Positions 1-6,858 of a stretch of DNA of 64,000 nucleotides are shown here, one piece after another (the first letter of the stretch is position 1; each line of letters opens with the position of its first letter). The notes below the pieces were generated by a model that was given only the letters and a program-made list of their open reading frames with translations, did no database searches and was not told where the DNA came from. The translations under genes were made by a program, and so were the position numbers. Source of the DNA: Tunicatimonas sp964551335 (GTDB lineage Bacteria; Bacteroidota; Bacteroidia; Cytophagales; Cyclobacteriaceae). The DNA is taken from NCBI GenBank assembly GCA_964551335.1, contig CAZKCO010000024.1, positions 33,663 through 97,662 on the forward strand. The letters run 5' to 3'.

Positions 1-507
1 GTTCCGCAATTGAGTTAAGCGCAACGACCGGTATCCAATGGCTCCAGCACAGAGCAGCGGCGCAGCATGCTGGTCGGTGAGTTCGGAGGGAATGGCGTAA
101 GCAAAAGCTTCCGGCACGGTCATATACTCAGCGTAGCCTCCGTTAGCATCGCGGCCGGTAGCCCGGAATTCAGCGCAGAGGTTTTCCTGACCGGACTGGC
201 AGTATTCACAGTGGCCACAGGCCGAAAATATCCAGGCCACCCCTACCCGATCACCGGGCTGAAACCGGGTGGTTTCACTACCGGCTTCTTCTACTCTTCC
301 CACCACCTGATGGCCCAGTACGATGGGTAGCTCAGGCGGAGGAGTACGTCCCTCAATTTCATCCAGTTCGGTATGGCATACCCCGCAGACCGATACCCGG
401 ATTAAGAGTTCATCGGCGACCGGAGTCGGAACCGGTAGCTGCACTAACTGCAGTGGGTTAGGATGATCGCGCAAGCTCCCTAGTCGCGGCAATTGCATGG
501 CTTTCAT
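1..507 (-). CDS. zinc-dependent alcohol dehydrogenase, N-terminal part (partial)
   Basis: The reading frame opens at the ATG at 507 and runs off the left edge, so 169 N-terminal residues are visible. They show the GroES-like fold of the medium-chain zinc alcohol dehydrogenases. The catalytic-zinc cysteine lies in SVCGVCHTELDE, followed by the GHQVVG segment. The structural-zinc loop CGHCEYCQSGQENLC carries all four cysteines. The spacing matches the AdhA-type family, which oxidises primary alcohols or reduces aldehydes with NAD(P). The Rossmann cofactor domain lies outside the window. A second in-frame ATG sits three codons in (498) and could also serve as start. No Shine-Dalgarno is visible. 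The nearest gene, at 700, is divergent. Family assignment is firm; the substrate cannot be told. Confidence 0.9.
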   Translation of the reverse strand, partial: MKAMQLPRLGSLRDHPNPLQLVQLPVPTPVADELLIRVSVCGVCHTELDEIEGRTPPPELPIVLGHQVVGRVEEAGSETTRFQPGDRVGVAWIFSACGHCEYCQSGQENLCAEFRATGRDANGGYAEYMTVPEAFAYAIPSELTDQHAAPLLCAGAIGYRSLRLTQLRN

Positions 508-645
508 ACCAGCAAGAAATACAGAATAAAGTAGAAAAGAAATGACCTGAATCAGCCTTTCAACTGAAGGGCAATATGTTTGATTAATGCGCCTTCGGTT
601 AGGATGAATAATTGCCGTTCACAGTAAGAACTTTTTAAGATACAC

Positions 646-653
646 TACGTTTG
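646..653 (+). promoter_or_regulatory. candidate -7 element TACGTTTG upstream of the DUF2383 gene
   Basis: The octamer fits the Bacteroidota primary-sigma -7 consensus TAnnTTTG. A start about 7 nt downstream would give a leader of roughly 40 nt for the gene at 700. No clear TTG -33 element lies at the usual distance, so the call rests on one element only. Confidence 0.4.
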
Positions 654-699
654 ATCATTCACTATTTTATTTTTTTAGTCTCTTTAATTTTTTCAACCT

Positions 700-1167
700 A
701 TGGAAACAAGTCAAAAAATTATTCGGGTGCTGAATGAGCTATTGGAAAAAAATTTAGACGCCATTCAGGGCTACGCGGAAGTAGCGGATCAGGAAATTTC
801 TGCTGGGCTTCGGGCTTACTTCAGGCGTGGCATGAGCATGCGGGAGCAGTTTGCTGAAGAACTGGAGAGTGAAATTGTTGACTTTGGCGGTGAGCCGGTA
901 ACGGAAACCAGCCTAGCCAGTAAACTGCACCGGGCGTGGATCAATCTTAAAGCGGCCTGGTCGGATCGGGAAGAACTGGCCGTAATTGCCGAGTGTATCC
1001 GGGGGGAAAAAGCTTCGTTGCGTGACTACAGCAAGGCATTGGAAACTTTTGATTTACCAGTAGCCACGGAAATACTACTGCTTGAACACCAGGGTAACAT
1101 CAGGCAGATGGTGGAAGAGCTGGAAGATATGGAATCTGCCTCGGAAGACTACTTACTGTACGATTAA
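700..1167 (+). CDS. DUF2383 (PA2169-type) four-helix-bundle protein
   Basis: This 155-residue cytosolic protein is almost entirely helical. It begins with the ...VLNELLEKNLDAIQGY pattern typical of DUF2383/PA2169-family ferritin-like bundles, and acidic residues recur along helices 1, 3 and 4. A region near residues 75-90 (LHRAWINLKAAW) and the late LLLEHQGNIRQM helix match the family's fourth helix, and the length is normal (about 150). Such proteins are often induced in stress or stationary phase; their biochemical role is unknown and metal binding is unproven. The gene is monocistronic with its own candidate promoter. Family call is confident, function is not. Confidence 0.8.
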   Translation: METSQKIIRVLNELLEKNLDAIQGYAEVADQEISAGLRAYFRRGMSMREQFAEELESEIVDFGGEPVTETSLASKLHRAWINLKAAWSDREELAVIAECIRGEKASLRDYSKALETFDLPVATEILLLEHQGNIRQMVEELEDMESASEDYLLYD

Positions 1168-1636
1168 GTCACTAAGTACCGCCCCCTATTTACCCTGTAG
1201 CAATCTTTCTGTCTGGCTATGAGTAGCTCATAACCAGATGGTACGATCCGTCCTTTTCGGACGAGGTTTGGTTTACATGCCGCATATAGGCATACTATCA
1301 TCGTTGCCTGAAGTATGAATCCTATTTGTACTCGGTGTGGGGGTTAAATCTGAGGTATAGTTTTCCCGTTTGTATCCTCACTTTGTGGTTATCTGTCCTC
1401 AATAATCCCAAAAAATGACCGCAAAACAGGACCACCGGCACTGGCACTGTTTTGGTAATTTTATAACACGAGGAGAGGTTATAAAACGGTCTGGTGAACA
1501 CCATTTTTTGGATCGGTATACATTTTTTCAACTTTATATTTATTTACTATGAGGGGTAGCTTCCGCTGGGGGGGCTACCTCTCTTCTGTCCCAGCAAATC
1601 ATTTCATCACTACCTTCAATCTAATTCGCCTTCGCT
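1168..1636. other. intergenic region without recognisable gene; one hairpin at 1551-1583
   Basis: A 69-codon minus-strand open frame at 1322-1531 has no recognisable family and low-complexity content, so it is not called. Two hairpins are visible. One is short (CGTCC/GGACG, near 1251-1265). The longer has arms GAGGGGTAGC (1551-1560) and GCTACCTCTC (1574-1583), a 10-bp stem with one wobble pair. It lies just before the bestrophin-like gene and may form in its leader. Confidence 0.4.
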
Positions 1637-2596
1637 ATGATTGTGTCTCGTAGTATCAAGTGGAAGCATGTCTTTCACTATACCTGGAAGAGTTTACTCT
1701 ATTTCTTTTTGCTATCGCTAGCCGTGTACATCTTGCACGTCGGCTTCGATATTCACACGCTCTCGCTGCCCTTCAACGCCGTGGCAACCCTAAGCACAGC
1801 CTTGGCTATTTACTTAGGGTTTAAGAACAATAGCGCCTACGACCGGTGGTGGGAAGCCCGAAAAATATGGGGGCTGCTTGTTAATTACAGCCGGGCCTGG
1901 GCCCGTGAAATTCTGGCGTTTCCGGTAGCGGGCCATGCCCTGGATCAGTCGGCCCTCGCCGAATGGAAGCAGAGACTGATCTACCGGCATATTGCTTTCG
2001 TGCACGCTTTACGAGTCTTCCTTCGGGTTAAACATAGCTACAATGATAACGGGGTGGTAGAACTGATTGAAGAGAGCAACCAGTACGAAGATCTGCAGGA
2101 TTTTCTCTCTCCGGAAGAGTATGCCCAAACGCTGAGCAAGAAGAATCCGCCTAACTATCTGCTTCAGCGGCAGAGTGAAGACTTGCAATTAGCCCTCCAG
2201 CAGGGATGGCTATCGGATTATCGCTTAGTGCGTTTGGATGAAACACTCACCGAGTTCAACAACCATCAGGGACGAAGTGAGCGGATCAAGAATACGCCTT
2301 TCCCTAGAGCGTATAGTTTCTTTTCCCGGGTGTTTGTGCACATCCACGGCACACTGATACCACTGGCCTTTGTAGAAGAGATCGGCTGGTTCAATATTCC
2401 TTTGTCATTGCTTATTAACTTCGTCTTTTTAGCGCTAGACTATATCGGGGAAAGAACCGAAGATCCGTTTGAGAACCGCATGGACGACACTCCGTTGACG
2501 GCTATCAGCATTACCATTGAAGAAAACCTCAAGGAGATGCTAGGAGACCATTCGCTTCCCGCGAAACCGGTACCCGTTGAGGGAGTGGTTATGTAG
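1637..2596 (+). CDS. bestrophin-like (UPF0187/YneE) membrane channel protein
   Basis: The 319-residue protein matches the prokaryotic bestrophin family: a first transmembrane helix at about 17-36, a second at about 45-62, then the diagnostic NNSAYDRWWEARKIWG at 64-79. A soluble helical middle part follows. The paired C-terminal hydrophobic segments at about 235-268 end in the conserved LDYIGERTEDPF. Bacterial homologues such as the Klebsiella protein are pentameric cation-conducting channels of the inner membrane; eukaryotic members are chloride channels. Length is standard. There is no operon partner, since the next gene is convergent, so the physiological role cannot be inferred from context. 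Confidence 0.9.
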   Translation: MIVSRSIKWKHVFHYTWKSLLYFFLLSLAVYILHVGFDIHTLSLPFNAVATLSTALAIYLGFKNNSAYDRWWEARKIWGLLVNYSRAWAREILAFPVAGHALDQSALAEWKQRLIYRHIAFVHALRVFLRVKHSYNDNGVVELIEESNQYEDLQDFLSPEEYAQTLSKKNPPNYLLQRQSEDLQLALQQGWLSDYRLVRLDETLTEFNNHQGRSERIKNTPFPRAYSFFSRVFVHIHGTLIPLAFVEEIGWFNIPLSLLINFVFLALDYIGERTEDPFENRMDDTPLTAISITIEENLKEMLGDHSLPAKPVPVEGVVM

Positions 2597-2654
2597 AATG
2601 TTTGTGGGCCTGTATATCTTGCGGTAGCTGAAAAAGAAAGGTTTGAAGTAGCCT

Positions 2655-3053
2655 TTAACAGTGGTATATAAAGGGTTGTCCAGCGGCCACGGTATGAATA
2701 GCCTGGATCAGCGTTTTGGTATCTACTACTTTGGGCATACAGCCTAAAGCCCCGGCGGCCAGAATATCCTGTATGTAGTAGGGTTCATCGTGCAAGGTGA
2801 GGGCCAGTACCTTAATTTGGGGGAAATACTGACTCAGATGACGAGTAGCCTGAATACCATCCAGCTCCGGCATCTGAATATCCATCAGCACTACATCAAC
2901 CAATAAGCCTTGCACTAGCTCTATCGTCTGCCAGCCATTTTCGGCCTCTCCTACTACAAGCACTTCGGGATGACCACTTAACAAGAGCCGCAAAGCATCC
3001 CGGATGAAAGGATGATCATCCGCAATAATCAATCGTACCGGTGAACGCATCAT
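2655..3053 (-). CDS. stand-alone receiver-domain response regulator (no output domain)
   Basis: This 132-residue protein is one complete CheY-like receiver domain of the NarL/LuxR subfamily: paired acidic residues in IIADDHPF, phospho-acceptor aspartate in VVLMDIQMPELDG (about residue 57), switch threonine in ALTLHDE and lysine in CMPKVVDT. The frame stops about 20 residues past the domain (ending AAGQPFIYHC), where LuxR-type regulators normally carry a linker and helix-turn-helix. It may act by protein contact, or be a truncated NarL regulator. No DNA-binding remnant is seen before the bestrophin gene. A perfect 10-bp palindrome lies 14 nt upstream of its start. It follows the M56 gene but is separated from it by a terminator-like hairpin. 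Confidence 0.85.
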   Translation of the reverse strand: MMRSPVRLIIADDHPFIRDALRLLLSGHPEVLVVGEAENGWQTIELVQGLLVDVVLMDIQMPELDGIQATRHLSQYFPQIKVLALTLHDEPYYIQDILAAGALGCMPKVVDTKTLIQAIHTVAAGQPFIYHC

Positions 3054-3066
3054 AATGAACTCTCGC

Positions 3067-3093
3067 TATTCGGATAATTATGCTATCCGAATA
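3067..3093. promoter_or_regulatory. 10-bp perfect inverted repeat just upstream of the response regulator
   Basis: The arms TATTCGGATA (3067-3076) and TATCCGAATA (3084-3093) are exact reverse complements separated by 7 nt. They end 14 nt before the response-regulator start. There is no T run on the exit side, so an operator is more likely than a terminator. The binding factor is unknown. Confidence 0.5.
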
Positions 3094-3162
3094 AGAAGAA
3101 ATCTCGCAAAGTAATCACTTTTTTACAATGACTTACGTCAACCGCGAGAAATAACCACAACA

Positions 3163-3190
3163 GAAAGGCGAAGCGGTGTTCCACTTCACC
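3163..3190 (-). terminator. Rho-independent terminator candidate after the M56 gene
   Basis: Read on the minus strand, the stem is GGUGAAGUGG / CCGCUUCGCC with a 4-nt loop, followed by UUUCUGUUG. Both imperfect positions are G-U pairs on the minus strand but A-C mismatches on the plus strand. This indicates function for minus-strand transcripts, that is, for the BlaI-M56 operon. Confidence 0.55.
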
Positions 3191-3241
3191 TGTGTCGTAT
3201 CAAAGCCGTTGTCTCTTTTAGATTAAAACTTTCCAGACTGG

Positions 3242-4984
3242 CTACTTTCCTTCCAGTTTTACTCGTTCATACCCTACTGCACTGATAAAAAGATTGGCAG
3301 ATTCATCGGCTTCTACACTGAAACTACCATCCAAATCAGACACAGTTCCAGCGTTAGTACCCCCCACTACGATATTCGCTCCGGGAAATTCCTTTCCATC
3401 TTCAGCGTAAATAGTTCCGGACCATTTACCGTCGGCGTATTTGGCATCTACTCGAAGTTGGTTAGTTATTATCTCGACTTTCTCGGCGATAATCCGACCC
3501 TTGGTGCTATTATCAGGGTTCGTTTCGCCTTCGCTCAGCTTAAAGGTAATTGGAACAACCATTCGTACCCTGACCGGCTTACCCCGCTGTTTTCCGGGAT
3601 TGAAGGCCGGAGTATTCTGTACTACTCTCACCGCCTCCTCATCGCAACCTCCGCCAATTCCTTTAATGGCTTGTACATCGGTAAGGGAACCGTCTTTCTC
3701 CACTACGAACTGTACATCTATCCGCCCCTCAATTCCTTCCAGTCGGGCTTGTAAAGGATACTTAATTTCGCTGGCTATGTAGCGATAAAATGCCCACATG
3801 CCCCCCTTATACTCCGGTTGTTCTTCTACCACGGTAAATACATCTCCCGCCATTTTAGATTTATCGGAAAGATAGTTGAAGTTAGCGCCGTCTTTTTTAA
3901 GGGCAATGTAGATAGCCCGGTTGGGTCTATCCACATTCATGGAGTGAACCAGTTCGGGATCAAGGTTTTGCAGTCCCGCCACTTCCTCTAAATCATCATC
4001 CTCAGCCACATCCACTTTCATAAATGATAGCTCGTCCTTCATCTCACCGAGATCGGTTTGCATGCTGGTAGGTAGCTGATCAAAGGAGATGCTGTTGCTC
4101 TGGCTACCCATCTCTTTTATTTCCTGGTCCAGCTCCTCGGTGCAGGCAAACACCACGAAGAGTAGTGCACCTAGTGCCGATAGCGTCCCCAGTTTCCAGG
4201 GGCTTACATTTTTTGCTTGTTTTTTCATCGCTGTTAGTCGTTTTAGAATTAAACCATCGTGAAAGGAGCTGGCCAGGCTCAATCCATTTGACTTTAAAGT
4301 AGAACTGATCAGTATAGACGAGTAACGGTCGATGTGGTACGACTTTAGGGCGTAGGCATCGGCCTGGTACTCGTGTATTTTTTTGATTTCTTGGCTGATG
4401 ATCCATGCGGTAGGCAGCCACCAGAAAGCTATCTTAAATAGCTCCAAGAATAGTATATCGTAGGTGTGCCCCAGGTCAACGTGGGCTTTTTCGTGCTTCA
4501 GAATTGCGTGGTAGTCCTCCTGCTCTCTATCAATCTCATCGCTCAGGAATATCCAGTGAAAGAAGGTGAAGCTCCCGCTAATATTCCGGACTTTGCGGAT
4601 GTACAAATCATCAAACTTCTCGTAGCTACTCCGGCGCTCCAAGCGGATAAGATGGAGCAGACTACGGCAGAATTTTACCAATAGCACCAGGCTGATAGCC
4701 GCATAAATCCAGATCAATAGCTCGAAGCTCCAGATTGAGGTAGTTGCGGTCGGGGCAACGGCTATCGCCTCTAGCGGAACGGCTTCCAGCGGTACGGCAT
4801 AGACAGGCTCCGGGCTACTGAAGAGTTTGGGAAGCTTAAACAGCGGGATGATTAGCGCCAGAACGGTAGAGCCCATCAGGTAAAATCGCATTTTGGCGTA
4901 CTGCTGCTCTTCTCGCAGAAAGAGCCAGTAGCCCAGCATCAGGGCAGTGTGGATCACCGCCAATTCTATCAGGTAATTGCTCAT
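3242..4984 (-). CDS. BlaR1-type M56 metallopeptidase fused to TonB C-terminal and carboxypeptidase-regulatory domains
   Basis: This is a 580-residue inner-membrane sensor protease. Hydrophobic segments lie at about 5-24, 36-52 and 85-106. The zinc motif HEKAH (164-168) follows, in the usual M56 position, and a fourth transmembrane segment lies at about 264-280. The C-terminal half is unlike classical BlaR1. Instead of a penicillin-binding sensor it has a TonB-like domain (about 390-478, with the typical YPLQAR and GCDEEAVRVV elements). A carboxypeptidase-D-regulatory-like beta-sandwich (about 498-580, GTNAGTVSDLDGSFSV) ends the protein. Such fusions are common in Bacteroidota. The start overlaps the end of the BlaI gene by 4 nt (ATGA), so the two are translationally coupled. 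By analogy the protease would inactivate BlaI on a periplasmic signal; the signal is unknown. Confidence 0.88.
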   Translation of the reverse strand: MSNYLIELAVIHTALMLGYWLFLREEQQYAKMRFYLMGSTVLALIIPLFKLPKLFSSPEPVYAVPLEAVPLEAIAVAPTATTSIWSFELLIWIYAAISLVLLVKFCRSLLHLIRLERRSSYEKFDDLYIRKVRNISGSFTFFHWIFLSDEIDREQEDYHAILKHEKAHVDLGHTYDILFLELFKIAFWWLPTAWIISQEIKKIHEYQADAYALKSYHIDRYSSILISSTLKSNGLSLASSFHDGLILKRLTAMKKQAKNVSPWKLGTLSALGALLFVVFACTEELDQEIKEMGSQSNSISFDQLPTSMQTDLGEMKDELSFMKVDVAEDDDLEEVAGLQNLDPELVHSMNVDRPNRAIYIALKKDGANFNYLSDKSKMAGDVFTVVEEQPEYKGGMWAFYRYIASEIKYPLQARLEGIEGRIDVQFVVEKDGSLTDVQAIKGIGGGCDEEAVRVVQNTPAFNPGKQRGKPVRVRMVVPITFKLSEGETNPDNSTKGRIIAEKVEIITNQLRVDAKYADGKWSGTIYAEDGKEFPGANIVVGGTNAGTVSDLDGSFSVEADESANLFISAVGYERVKLEGK

Positions 4985-5343
4985 GACTTTTTGTTTTTAA
5001 GTTCCTGCAGTAGTTGCTCCAACTCGCTCAGGCTGAGGTTATCTTCTTTGGTGAAGAAGGAAACCATCTGCCGGTACGACCCGCTGAAGTATTTCTTCAC
5101 AAACCCCTTCATAAAGGACTTGGTATAGGCTTCTTTGGTAATTAAAGGATAGTACTTGTGGGACTTGCCGTGTATCTCATGGCCAACAAACTCTTTCTGT
5201 TGCAGGATGCGGACGATGGTGGAAACGGTGTTGTAGGCCGGCTTGGGTTCCGGCAGTTTCTGGATGATGTCCTTCACAAAGGCAGATTCCAGCTCCCACA
5301 GTACTTGCATGATCTCCTCTTCGGCTTTGGTTAATTCTTTCAT
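4981..5343 (-). CDS. BlaI/MecI/CopY-family transcriptional repressor
   Basis: The 120-residue protein has the BlaI winged-helix N-terminal half: LTKAEEEIMQVLWEL, then a recognition helix in PAYNTVSTIVRILQQKEF, then a wing with HGKSHKYYP. A helical C-terminal dimerisation part carries the family's LSELEQLLQELK ending. Length is typical (about 120-125). It is the first gene of an operon with the M56 peptidase. Three palindromes with the same arms (AACTAA/TTAGTT cores) fill the leader directly upstream and are the obvious autoregulatory operators. Family knowledge: BlaI-type dimers repress their own operon and are relieved by proteolysis by the partner. The regulon beyond this operon is unknown. 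Confidence 0.93.
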   Translation of the reverse strand: MKELTKAEEEIMQVLWELESAFVKDIIQKLPEPKPAYNTVSTIVRILQQKEFVGHEIHGKSHKYYPLITKEAYTKSFMKGFVKKYFSGSYRQMVSFFTKEDNLSLSELEQLLQELKNKKS

Positions 5344-5368
5344 TGATTAGCTCGATACATCAGCAATA

Positions 5369-5384
5369 AACTAAATAATTAGTT
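5369..5384. promoter_or_regulatory. BlaI operator candidate 1 (AACTAA-N4-TTAGTT)
   Basis: Perfect 6-bp arms with a 4-nt spacer, the promoter-proximal member of three sites. Its centre lies about 33 nt upstream of the BlaI start codon. Confidence 0.65.
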
Positions 5385-5385
5385 A

Positions 5386-5403
5386 AAACTAAAAACTTAG
5401 TTT
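5386..5403. promoter_or_regulatory. BlaI operator candidate 2 (AAACTAA-N4-TTAGTTT)
   Basis: Perfect 7-bp arms with a 4-nt spacer. Its centre is 18 bp from that of site 1, so the two sites nearly abut. Confidence 0.7.
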
Positions 5404-5421
5404 GATATATCCTAATCATTC

Positions 5422-5439
5422 AAACTAAAAATTTAGTTT
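5422..5439. promoter_or_regulatory. BlaI operator candidate 3 (AAACTAA-N4-TTAGTTT)
   Basis: Perfect 7-bp arms with a 4-nt spacer, identical arms to site 2. Its centre is 36 bp from that of site 2, exactly twice the first spacing. Confidence 0.7.
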
Positions 5440-5500
5440 AATAGATTATTATATTCTTTGCACTACTCAGCAAATATGTCGTTATCCCGCTCCACGGTGG

Positions 5501-5621
5501 CCCGGATGAGCAGCGCGAATTCCGGTGGACGTCCCGGCAGGGAACAGCACGCGCCCAGCGTGGGGCGGGGTCTCTCACCCATTATGCATGAGACCCCGGA
5601 ATTCGTTACCACTCATCCGGG
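5501..5621. repeat. GC-rich nested inverted-repeat element (mobile-element end remnant or structured RNA)
   Basis: Two exact 10-bp blocks occur on the left, CCCGGATGAG (5501-5510) and CGAATTCCGG (5516-5525). They recur as reverse complements on the right, CCGGAATTCG (5596-5605) and CTCATCCGGG (5612-5621). Inside is a third stem, GGGGTCTC (5567-5574) with GAGACCCC (5590-5597), and a smaller one in CGCCCAGCGTGGGGCG. The segment is far richer in GC than its AT-rich surroundings. Two-block inverted ends resemble the multiple transposase-binding repeats of IS21-type elements, but no transposase remnant is present. A multibranched RNA is the alternative. The open frame 5458-5670 across it looks incidental. 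Confidence 0.6.
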
Positions 5622-5817
5622 GAATGTGAATTGGCATAATATGAACGGTAGATTTCCAATTCAGATGTAGTTGGAGTGGGCATTTCTTGGCTGAGTTGCA
5701 GGTTCGTTTAGTACAAAAGGAAGCTGCTCAATAAGATGTTTCCCGGAGAAATACCAAAAGACGCCGACTTGTTAGTAAAAAAAGAAAGAAACATCCGAAA
5801 AGACATTTACAATGTAC

Positions 5818-6123
5818 ATTTTCAATTGGAAAAATCGATTTAACCTCGGCTCAGTGCAATTTCCATTTGGAAATAAGCGTTTGACCCCGGCTTAGTGCAA
5901 TTTCAAATTGGAAATACGCGTTTGACCTCGGCTCAGTGCAATTTCAAATTGGAAATACGCATTTACCCCCGGCTCAGTACATTTTCCAATTGGAAAAATT
6001 AAATCTCACCCTTCCTTTTGCGCATTTCCAGTTGGAAATAAGGGTTTGACCTTGGCTCAGTGTAATTTCCAATTGGAAATATCTTATTACCCCCTTCCTT
6101 TACGATTTTTTCGGTTGGATAAA
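5818..6123. repeat. tandem array, about eight 41-bp units, each with a TTTCCAATTGGAAA-type palindrome
   Basis: The TTGG of each palindrome falls at 5826, 5867, 5908, 5949, 5990, 6032, 6073 and 6115, giving steps of 41, 41, 41, 41, 42, 41 and 42 nt. The core varies around ATTTCCAATTGGAAAT (perfect in unit 7, expanded to TTTTCCAATTGGAAAA in unit 5, decayed in unit 8). The segments between cores are of two kinds: a CGGCTCAGTGCA type after units 1-4 and 6, and a CTTCCTTT type after units 5 and 7. The period is not a multiple of three and all frames contain stops, so the array is non-coding. Confidence 0.85.
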
Positions 6124-6200
6124 TGCCAAAGGAAGCTGTTTTAAATTTTTTTGACGAAGTAAAATAGCCGGTACGGCATATCTGGACATTTTAACGCTGA

Positions 6201-6399
6201 GGGTAGTGTTCCGAAGGGTCACTGCCCTTTTACAAAGGAAAAAGAGGAACTCCGTTCCGGGACACGTAATCCGGAATAATCAGTCGGGCGGTTGTACTGT
6301 TTCGGGACTACAACTCTTAGCAAAGCGGTTAATTGCCCTACGGGCATGGATGTAACATCCATAGGCATTGTTAGCACGGGATTATAAATCCCGCGCAGC
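6201..6399 (+). repeat. dispersed three-hairpin repeat, copy A (full length)
   Basis: This is one of three same-orientation copies in the window. The conserved right half has three consecutive palindromes: GCCCTACGGGC (6335-6345), ATGGATGTAACATCCAT (6346-6362) and CGGGATTATAAATCCCG (6377-6393). The left half starts with GTAGTGTTCCGAAGGGTCAC and matches copy C. No coding potential. It resembles the REP-type intergenic repeats of Cytophagales. Confidence 0.75.
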
Positions 6400-6508
6400 A
6401 TGTTGGAGGGTAGCTCAAAGAAATTTATTTTATGAAATTGCATCCGGGTACTTCTATAGAAATACCTAATCCGAAACCGAATTACTCTCATTTTGGCTAT
6501 CTTGTGAT

Positions 6509-6841
6509 ATGTATTTGCCTAATAAAGAGAAAGCTAATGTAGCTATCGACAAGATCTCCAATTACCTTTTATCAACTTCTCATCCGGTAGGTAAATATAA
6601 GGCAGCATTCTTTGAGAGTATTGGGTTTGAGATCAATCAACCGGAAATACTACAAGAAGCTCTCAGGCGAATTCCTGAAAAGTATGTAGTAAAAGAGACA
6701 GCTAGTACCCAATTTGGCAAGAAGTTTATCATTGACGGAAACATTGTTGCACCTAACCACCGTTCTTATCTACTGCGTACTGTTTGGATTGTAAAAAATA
6801 ATGCCGATACGGCTTACTTAGTTACGGCGTATCCGTTATAA
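6509..6841 (+). CDS. DUF6883-type small protein, first gene of a two-gene unit
   Basis: This 110-residue soluble protein starts MYLPNKEKANVAIDKISNYL and carries the family hallmark HPVGKYKAAFFESIGF at about 29-44. A mixed alpha/beta C-terminal half ends in LLRTVWIVKNNADTAYLVTAYPL-like strands. I recognise the layout as DUF6883, a family of unknown function found as short stand-alone proteins and, as I recall, as a tail domain of some secreted toxins. It has no signal peptide. The DUF4926 gene starts 17 nt after its stop. The same two families in the same order recur at 12465-11876, where this gene is broken. A toxin-antitoxin or other paired role is inference only. Confidence 0.7.
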   Translation: MYLPNKEKANVAIDKISNYLLSTSHPVGKYKAAFFESIGFEINQPEILQEALRRIPEKYVVKETASTQFGKKFIIDGNIVAPNHRSYLLRTVWIVKNNADTAYLVTAYPL

Positions 6842-6858
6842 TTTGTAAATTGAAACCT

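Noticed and set aside
1322..1531. 69-residue minus-strand open frame
   Set aside because: No recognisable domain, signal or neighbour; composition like intergenic DNA.
5501..5621. Integron attC site
   Set aside because: The conserved RYYYAAC and GTTRRRY core sites are not found at the ends, and no integrase or cassette is nearby.
5458..5670. Protein-coding gene of 70 codons
   Set aside because: It runs across the nested inverted repeats, has no recognisable family and its composition follows the GC-rich island rather than a codon pattern.
5735..5842. 35-codon open frame leading into the tandem array
   Set aside because: No conserved features, and it ends inside the first repeat unit; likely chance.
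5818..6123. CRISPR array
   Set aside because: The segments between the palindromes are themselves conserved, the repeats vary, and no cas genes are present.
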